DNA from: CAYPIE01 sp964410665
GTDB lineage: Bacteria > Planctomycetota > Planctomycetia > Gemmatales > Gemmataceae
DNA length: 39,158 nucleotides
Direction: 5' to 3'
NCBI GenBank assembly: GCA_964410665.1
Contig: CAYPIE010000057.1
Location: 1-39,158 of the forward strand
Within the stretch, counting starts at the first letter, position 1, and each line of letters opens with the position of its first letter. The position numbers were made by a program, and so were the translations under genes. The notes beneath the pieces are model-generated. The model worked only from the letters and a program-made list of their open reading frames with translations, did not search any database and was not told the DNA's origin. Positions 32,613 through 39,158 of the stretch are shown one piece after another.

Positions 32613-33224
32613 TTATGCCGAACCCTCGGTAGCCACGCGGGCCTCGGCCGAGGGCTCCTTGACCCAAATCAATAACAAGTTGCGACCATACTTGCGACAG
32701 TCCCACGCGCGGGCATTCGGCAAGCGTCGGGTTGGGAAGGGTTCTTCGGCCTGGATGACCACCACGGAGGCTTCGGGCAGCTTGTCACACAGCGTCTCGA
32801 CCAGCTCCAGAAAATCCTCGGGCCGCTCATGCAGGTCCAAAAACGGTGGACTCAGAAAGACGTTGATCGGCTCACGGGTCGGTAGGATCCAGCGTTCGGC
32901 CCAGCGGTAGGCATCGGTCTTGAACACCTGAGCGCGGGGGGCAATCCCAAAACGTTGTAGATATTGTTCAATCGTTGCACTAGAACGCGGATCCTTCTCG
33001 ACAAAGACGGTCTGGCGGGCACCTCGGCTAATCGCCTCCATGCCCACCACCCCGGTGCCACTGAACACATCGACAAATAAACGGTCTGGGATCGCATTGC
33101 CGAGAATGCTAAAGCAGGCTTCGCGGACCATCTGGGGCGTCGGTCGCAAGCCGGAGTGCACCGCACAGGCCAGTTTGCGTCCGCGTAAGCTTCCCGCGAC
33201 GATGCGAACTTCGGTGCGTTGCAT
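32613..33224 (-). CDS. rsmD: 16S rRNA (guanine-966-N2) methyltransferase
   Basis: A 203-residue SAM-dependent methyltransferase. ATG 33224 has GGGAGGT six bases upstream; the open frame continues into the neighbouring gene. Motifs: RIVAGSLRGRKL, LRPTPQMVREACFSIL and the SAM loop FVDVFSGTGVVGMEAISRGA. The catalytic motif position reads FLSPPFLDL: the usual DPPY/F of RsmD has serine in place of aspartate. Otherwise the length and motif order fit RsmD, which methylates G966 of 16S rRNA. It shares orientation with the nucleotidyltransferase gene 28 bases downstream and the acetyltransferase gene 136 bases upstream. Confidence 0.88.
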   Translation of the reverse strand: MQRTEVRIVAGSLRGRKLACAVHSGLRPTPQMVREACFSILGNAIPDRLFVDVFSGTGVVGMEAISRGARQTVFVEKDPRSSATIEQYLQRFGIAPRAQVFKTDAYRWAERWILPTREPINVFLSPPFLDLHERPEDFLELVETLCDKLPEASVVVIQAEEPFPTRRLPNARAWDCRKYGRNLLLIWVKEPSAEARVATEGSA

Positions 33225-33360
33225 GAGGACCTCCCGGATCAGCGTTTCGATATCGGGGCCGCGGAACCGCCTATTTGCTTTATCATAGGCAATGAGGCCG
33301 CGGTGCGCACGAAGCCGGGTCGCTGAACCAAGGACAGCTGGTCCGGCCCAACGTTCGCCA

Positions 33361-33807
33361 TCAGCTGCGTTTCTCTGGGTTGCCAGCCACGTCCAGGGGT
33401 TTGGCCAGAAAATAGCGTTCTTGACCCGAAGGATAGTCCGGTAAGACGCCGAAAATGCGATAGCCGAGCTTCTCGTAGAACGGACGCGCCTGAAAACTAA
33501 AGGTATCCACCCAGACATGATGGCAGCCGTGCTGGCAGGCATAGGCCTCGGCCTGAGCCATCAACTGCCGGCCCAGGCCCTGGCCACGCAACCCCTCATC
33601 GACTGCCAAGATACGGATATGCAGCCATTCCCAGTTCAGTTCGGCGATCAGCCCACCAAGGATGGCACCATCGGTCTGGTGGAGAGCCAGGACCAGCAGT
33701 TCTGGTTGCCAGACAAAGCCTTTGGCCACACTGAATCGAAACAGCGGCGCCTTGATCGCCTCCAGGTCATCTGGGCTGGGGTCGACCAGTCGCTCGATGC
33801 ACACCAT
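33361..33807 (-). CDS. GNAT family N-acetyltransferase
   Basis: A 148-residue acetyl-CoA-dependent acetyltransferase. AAGGA stands nine bases before ATG 33807. The fold is clear: GAILGGLIAELNWEWLHIR, then VDEGLRGQGLGRQLMAQAEA, where RGQGLG is the acetyl-CoA pyrophosphate loop. The C-terminal part CHHVWVDTFSFQARPFYEKL contains the usual FY-x-K-x-GY segment. The substrate is not indicated; small molecule, ribosomal protein or antibiotic are all possible. The gene starts 11 bases after the HExxH protein gene at 33819, so they are likely co-transcribed. Confidence 0.9.
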   Translation of the reverse strand: MVCIERLVDPSPDDLEAIKAPLFRFSVAKGFVWQPELLVLALHQTDGAILGGLIAELNWEWLHIRILAVDEGLRGQGLGRQLMAQAEAYACQHGCHHVWVDTFSFQARPFYEKLGYRIFGVLPDYPSGQERYFLAKPLDVAGNPEKRS

Positions 33808-33818
33808 GGGTCGGTCCT

Positions 33819-34526
33819 TTAGCGTTGGACACCCCAGAGTTGGGCCAGTAATGCCGCCATCTCGGGATCGTGTGTCTGTAACTCCGAACGCACAAAGGGA
33901 TAAAAATCATTGGTACCAAACAAGGCCTCGCTACATTCGGCAAAGTACTCCTGGGTATTGGTCAGGGCATAAGCCGGTTCGCGGCGGCCACGGATATGCT
34001 CGACCAGACTGTACTTGCCCGAGGCAACCGCCTTTTGGTATTGCATTCGTAGCTTGGTATTGTCAAAACCAAGCTCGCGGTGATGATACGCATGAGCCAG
34101 CTCATGGAGTACCATCCAGGGCTGCTCGCGGGTCCACTGGACAAAGTTGCGCACGTTGGATAGCTCAACGCCTCGGGCCTTGGCCGGGTTCATGCCATGA
34201 TCCCGTAACCAGCGTCGCGAAACGTGATAGCACATGCACGGGTGCTGAGGATGGGCGACTTCGATCCAGATCGGCACCGCCCGGAGCTTGCTCAGGGCCG
34301 GCTCGGGCACGGCCCGGGTAATGCGATAGAGCTGATTGCTGAGTTCCTTGAACATCTGCTTGCGAGCTTCGCGGTGTTGATCGCGAAAGACCTCGGCATG
34401 GATCCGCAGTTGCCAACCTTCCAAAACTTGGGTCTGATACTTGCTCACCGGATCATACAGCGGCACCCCCACCTGTTCGCACAAGCTTGGCAGCAAGGGC
34501 AGCAGGATCCAGACCAGACCAGGCAT
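33819..34526 (-). CDS. Secreted HExxH metallopeptidase-like protein, paralogue of 753-2540
   Basis: A 235-residue protein. ATG 34526 has AGGAG nine bases upstream and begins a hydrophobic signal segment (GLVWILLPLLPSLC), so export is likely. It matches the peptidase half of the protein at 753-2540 throughout. Shared blocks are LRAVPIWIEV against LRTVPIWVEW, LHELAHAYHH against LHELAHAVHS, and LTNTQEYFAE against TTNEMEFFAE, with LQTHDPE against LAKHDPS near the end. HELAH is at 141-145 and the third-ligand candidate is Glu193. There is no thioredoxin domain. The arrangement HExxH plus a distant E in a TNxxE(Y/F)FAE segment resembles gluzincins such as the lethal-factor-like group, but the family is not named with certainty. 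Substrate unknown. Confidence 0.82.
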   Translation of the reverse strand: MPGLVWILLPLLPSLCEQVGVPLYDPVSKYQTQVLEGWQLRIHAEVFRDQHREARKQMFKELSNQLYRITRAVPEPALSKLRAVPIWIEVAHPQHPCMCYHVSRRWLRDHGMNPAKARGVELSNVRNFVQWTREQPWMVLHELAHAYHHRELGFDNTKLRMQYQKAVASGKYSLVEHIRGRREPAYALTNTQEYFAECSEALFGTNDFYPFVRSELQTHDPEMAALLAQLWGVQR

Positions 34527-34581
34527 GGATGTTCGCTCCTGAATCCGAGAAATTTCGCTTCGCAGACTTTGCGTCACAGCG

Positions 34582-34587
34582 TACAAT
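34582..34587 (+). promoter_or_regulatory. Possible -10 element before the DUF1549/DUF1553 gene
   Basis: TACAAT in GCGTACAATAATG lies 84 bases before ATG 34671 in the divergent region. No good -35 hexamer is seen, so this is a weak candidate. Confidence 0.25.
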
Positions 34588-34670
34588 AATGCTGTTGTTT
34601 GCTCAACCTACCTGCTTTGACTCCCGCCAACTGCCCTGCCGCAACCTCGACACGACGAGGATGACCCGCC

Positions 34671-37562
34671 GTGAAACCGATCTCCCTGGCCAGCTGTTTG
34701 GCGTTCTGCCTGTGGCTCCCCCAGTCGCTCGTGGCCGCTCCCCCTGCCCACACGCAACACCACTGGGCCTTCGCCCCGGTCGCCAACCCGGCCCCGCCCG
34801 CGGTGCAGCAGGCCAAACAGGTACAAACGCCGATCGACGCGTTCGTCCTGGCCCGGCTGGAGGCCAACGGCCTTGCCATGGCACCTAAAGCGGCGAGGCG
34901 TACCCTGATCCGCCGCGCCTATTACGACCTGATCGGCCTGCCACCTAGCCCCGAGCAAGTCGAGGCCTTTGTCAACGACCCCGCGCCGACCGCTTTTGAT
35001 CGCGTCATCGAGCAACTGCTAGCCTCGCCACACTATGGCGAACGCTGGGGCCGTTACTGGTTGGACGTTGCCCGCTACGCCGACACCAAAGGCTATGTCT
35101 TTCAGGAAGATCGCAATTACCCCTACGCCTACACCTATCGCGACTATGTGATCCAATCGCTCAATGAGGATCTCCCGTTCGACCAATTTATCCGGCATCA
35201 ACTCGCTGCCGATCAGATGCCGCTGGGCGAGGATCAGACGCCGCTGGCCGCCATGGGCTTTCTCACCCTGGGCCGACGCTTCCTCAATAATCGACACGAT
35301 ATCATTGATGATCGAATTGATGTGGTCACACGAGGGCTTCTGGGACTGACCGTCACCTGTGCCCGCTGCCATGATCATAAGTACGATCCAATCCCGACCG
35401 CCGATTACTACTCGCTTTATGGCGTGTTCGCCAGTTCGAGTGAGCCCAAGGAGCTGCCGCTGCTTGCCAAGCCCAGAAAAACGCCGGCCTATGTGCGATT
35501 TGAGCAAGAACTGCACAAACGTCAGCAGGCAGTCGAGGCCTATATCACCGAACAACATCAGAAGCTGCTCGATGAATTCCGCCAAGCCAAGGTGATCGCC
35601 CGCTACTTCACTCTACTGCACGATGCCCAGGGCAAACCGGACAACGCCGTTCGCGACCTCGCCCGGCGTCGCGATCTGCGGATAGGCATGGTACAGCGCT
35701 GGCAGAATTTTCTCAGTAAGACGGCCAAGCCAAAGGACCCACTGTTTGGCTTGCTGGCTCGCCTGATGTCCGTGAAGGAAGCGGACTGGGCTCAACAAGC
35801 CCCGCTGCGAACGCGAGCCTTTTTCCGGATGGTCACCAACGCCCATCCGCAGCTCCATCGACAGTTTCGCGACCAGCCACCGGTCTCGTTTGCCCAGTTG
35901 GCCGAAGCCTACGGAGACATCCTGAGTCAGGAAGACCAAGCCAAACGCCCGGTCTTCGTCCTTCCTCGGTCGGACACCACCCGCCTGTTCAACCGTGCCG
36001 AACGCAACCGCCTTCGCGATCTACAACGCAAGGTGGATGCCTATCGCGCCAAGGCTCCGGGAGCTCCCCCACGAGCCATGGTCCTGACCGATGACCAAAC
36101 CCCGTTTGAGCCGTATATCTTTGAGCGGGGCAACCCAGGCCGCCGTGGTCCCAAGGTGCCACGCCAATTCCTCGAGGTGATCGCCGGCCCCGAACGCCAA
36201 CCCTTTACCGAAGGCAGTGGTCGACGTGAACTCGCGGAGGCCATCGCCTGTCCCGACAATCCCCTTACCGCCCGCGTCCTCGTCAACCGGGTATGGCTGC
36301 ACCACTTCGGCTCCGGCTTGGTCCGCACTCCAAGTGACTTTGGCGTGCGTAGCGAGCCACCAACCCACCCGCAATTACTCGATTACCTGGCCCGCCGCTT
36401 TATCGCCTCGGGCTGGTCACTCAAGGAACTACATCGCTTGATCATGCGTTCCTGGGTTTATCAACAATCCAGCGACTTACGGCCTGAACTGCAGGAACTC
36501 GATCCAGACAACCGGCGGTTAGGACGCATGAATCGACGCCGGCTGGACTGGGAAGCTCTGCGCGATGCATTCCTGGTCACCTCGGGGCAACTGGATCAAC
36601 GCATGGGCGGCAAATCAGCGCCTCTGTTCGATGCTCCATTTCCAACCCGGCGTACCATCTACGGCTTTATCGATCGCCAGAATCTACCAGGAACCCTGCG
36701 GGCATTCGACTTTGCTGGCCCCGACCAGCATTGCCCGCAACGCTTTGTCACCACGGTTCCGCAGCAGGCGCTGTACCTGATGAACAACCCGTTTATGGTC
36801 AACCAGGCCCGCCAGCTGCTCGCTCGAACCGAGGTCGCCCCAGGAAACCAGCCCGACGTGCGGATCCGGTCGCTGTATCACCTGGTCTATCATCGCGAGC
36901 CGACGGCACGCGAACTGGCCTTGGCGCTCGCGTTTACTTCGCTACCCAGCGAAAGCACTACGGGCCCGGAAGGCGCCGCGGCGGCCTGGCAGTATGGCGT
37001 GGGCCGCTATGATGCAGCGCGTGACCAGGTGGTGAACTTCCAGTCTTTGCCGCACTTCACCGGCACGGCCTGGCAGGGCGGTGCCAAACTACCCGATGCC
37101 AAGTTTGGCTGGGCGATGCTCAAGCAAACCGGCGGACACGCTGGCAACGACCGGCAAAATGCCGTTGTTCGCCGCTGGGTCGCTCCACGCGATGCCATCG
37201 TCCGGATCGAAGGAACCCTGACTCATGGCGCGGCCAAGGGCGATGGGGTGCGTGGCCGCATCGTGTCGCGGCACCAAGGCAAGCTCGGCGAATGGAGCGT
37301 GCACAACCGCCAGGTGGCCACCAACATCGCCGCCGTGGTGGTGCAAGCAGGCGACACCATCGACTTCATCGTCGACTGTCAAAACGAGCCGAGCTTTGAC
37401 TCGTTTGGCTGGGCACCCATCCTAACCCTGATGGGTGTCGATCAACAGCGTTATGTCGCCGCGGATGATTTTCAGGGGCCGACCTTTGCTCGCCCGTTGA
37501 GCCGCTGGGAACAATATGCCCAGGCCCTATTACTATCGAATGAATTTGCATTTATTGATTAA
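34671..37562 (+). CDS. DUF1549/DUF1553 (PSCyt2-PSD1) protein with an inserted beta domain
   Basis: A 963-residue secreted protein with a signal peptide (KPISLASCLAFCLWLPQSLVA). DUF1549 (PSCyt2) covers about 50-265 and contains CARCHDHKYDPI at 230-241; CARCH fits a c-type haem site, but haem binding is not shown. A charged helical linker (about 285-440) follows. DUF1553 (PSD1) covers about 500-770, with NPLTARVLVNRVWLHHFG, RSWVYQQSSD and VTTVPQQALYLMNNPF. Between about 773 and 925 lies a beta-rich domain (WQYGVGRYDA, GGAKLPDAKFGW, VRRWVAPRDAIVRIEG, GDTIDFIVD). The usual PSD1 end PLSRWEQYAQALLLSNEFAF comes only after it, so this domain is inserted. The DUF1501 gene follows 26 bases downstream, the classic planctomycete pair. 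No biochemical function is established. Confidence 0.93.
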   Translation: MKPISLASCLAFCLWLPQSLVAAPPAHTQHHWAFAPVANPAPPAVQQAKQVQTPIDAFVLARLEANGLAMAPKAARRTLIRRAYYDLIGLPPSPEQVEAFVNDPAPTAFDRVIEQLLASPHYGERWGRYWLDVARYADTKGYVFQEDRNYPYAYTYRDYVIQSLNEDLPFDQFIRHQLAADQMPLGEDQTPLAAMGFLTLGRRFLNNRHDIIDDRIDVVTRGLLGLTVTCARCHDHKYDPIPTADYYSLYGVFASSSEPKELPLLAKPRKTPAYVRFEQELHKRQQAVEAYITEQHQKLLDEFRQAKVIARYFTLLHDAQGKPDNAVRDLARRRDLRIGMVQRWQNFLSKTAKPKDPLFGLLARLMSVKEADWAQQAPLRTRAFFRMVTNAHPQLHRQFRDQPPVSFAQLAEAYGDILSQEDQAKRPVFVLPRSDTTRLFNRAERNRLRDLQRKVDAYRAKAPGAPPRAMVLTDDQTPFEPYIFERGNPGRRGPKVPRQFLEVIAGPERQPFTEGSGRRELAEAIACPDNPLTARVLVNRVWLHHFGSGLVRTPSDFGVRSEPPTHPQLLDYLARRFIASGWSLKELHRLIMRSWVYQQSSDLRPELQELDPDNRRLGRMNRRRLDWEALRDAFLVTSGQLDQRMGGKSAPLFDAPFPTRRTIYGFIDRQNLPGTLRAFDFAGPDQHCPQRFVTTVPQQALYLMNNPFMVNQARQLLARTEVAPGNQPDVRIRSLYHLVYHREPTARELALALAFTSLPSESTTGPEGAAAAWQYGVGRYDAARDQVVNFQSLPHFTGTAWQGGAKLPDAKFGWAMLKQTGGHAGNDRQNAVVRRWVAPRDAIVRIEGTLTHGAAKGDGVRGRIVSRHQGKLGEWSVHNRQVATNIAAVVVQAGDTIDFIVDCQNEPSFDSFGWAPILTLMGVDQQRYVAADDFQGPTFARPLSRWEQYAQALLLSNEFAFID

Positions 37563-37588
37563 CTGTTCTTCTTGCCGGATGGTTGCTT

Positions 37589-39025
<1,437 letters not shown>

Positions 39026-39039
39026 GTTTGCCTTTGTTG

Positions 39040-39158
39040 GGGCTCGCCGGCAGAGGCAGAGGCGCTTGCGGTGCGGAAGAGGCAGAGGCGGTTGCGGTGC
39101 GGGAAGAGTCAGAGGCGGTTGCGGTGCGGAAGCGGCAGAGGCGGTTGCGGTGCGGAAG
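39040..39158. repeat. Tandem repeat running off the window end
   Basis: GGGGCTCGCC (39040-39049) is followed directly by four imperfect units of 26-27 bp, each close to AGGCAGAGGCGGTTGCGGTG plus CGGAAG. This is the reverse complement of the tandem array at 180-335, including the AGGCGAGCCCC flank at 336-346. The last unit is cut by the end of the window at base 39158, so the array probably continues. Confidence 0.85.

Noticed and set aside
32613..33542. A 309-residue version of RsmD
   Set aside because: The extra N-terminus overlaps the acetyltransferase gene and does not resemble RsmD; ATG 33224 has a strong ribosome site.

Overview
The window looks like part of a planctomycete chromosome, most probably of the Gemmataceae. 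This is an inference from protein families, not from an rRNA gene. The signs are a DUF1549/DUF1553 plus DUF1501 gene pair, a TIGR02996 domain fused to leucine-rich repeats, a decayed DUF1559 (H-X9-DG) gene, many secreted beta-propeller, FG-GAP and solenoid proteins, and GC-rich DNA with repetitive intergenic regions. No rRNA or tRNA gene was recognised. Thirty genes are called, plus two gene remnants.

Layout. 1-752 is repeat-rich DNA (tandem CGCAA-type units, a perfect 27-bp inverted repeat, repeated GGACGTCAGTCC motifs). 753-5135 holds a secreted HExxH protein with a thioredoxin-like domain, cysteine synthase (minus) and a membrane protein resembling a catalytically dead M48 peptidase. The gaps at 2541-2827 and 5136-5676 carry one family of long palindromic repeats. 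5677-9542 holds a secreted GH13-like enzyme and a small VRR-NUC nuclease (minus), divergent from a TIGR02996-LRR protein. 9546-12791 holds a secreted beta-solenoid protein, a DUF3467 protein and an ImpE/TagJ-like protein. The ImpE-like gene is coupled to the upstream gene at 12795-14706, a secreted HEAT/beta-propeller protein interrupted by 100 unknown bases inside a 27-bp tandem repeat. 14803-19350 holds an MBL/beta-CASP nuclease, gene remnants, and a probable serA-fabI unit. 19633-22905 holds a WD40 protein and an FAD oxidoreductase.

23094-31303 holds a PIG-L deacetylase, a secreted unknown, a kinase-phosphatase lacking the Pnkp ligase domain and overlapping an FG-GAP protein gene, a lipoprotein, infA with an attenuator-like leader, two unknowns and an aminotransferase. 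31310-34526 is a minus-strand block: a GNAT acetyltransferase, rsmD and a CCA-adding-type nucleotidyltransferase downstream of a second HExxH protein that is a paralogue of the first. 34671-39025 is the DUF1549/1553-DUF1501 operon. The window ends inside the same tandem-repeat family found at its start, in inverted orientation, so both ends may be assembly breaks at repeats.

Housekeeping functions (cysteine and serine synthesis, fatty acid synthesis, translation initiation, rRNA and tRNA modification) are scattered among lineage-specific secreted proteins. I see no complete defence island, prophage, CRISPR array or secretion cluster. The most unusual items are the two related HExxH proteins, the ligase-less Pnkp coupled to an FG-GAP protein, the ImpE-propeller pair and the repeat families.
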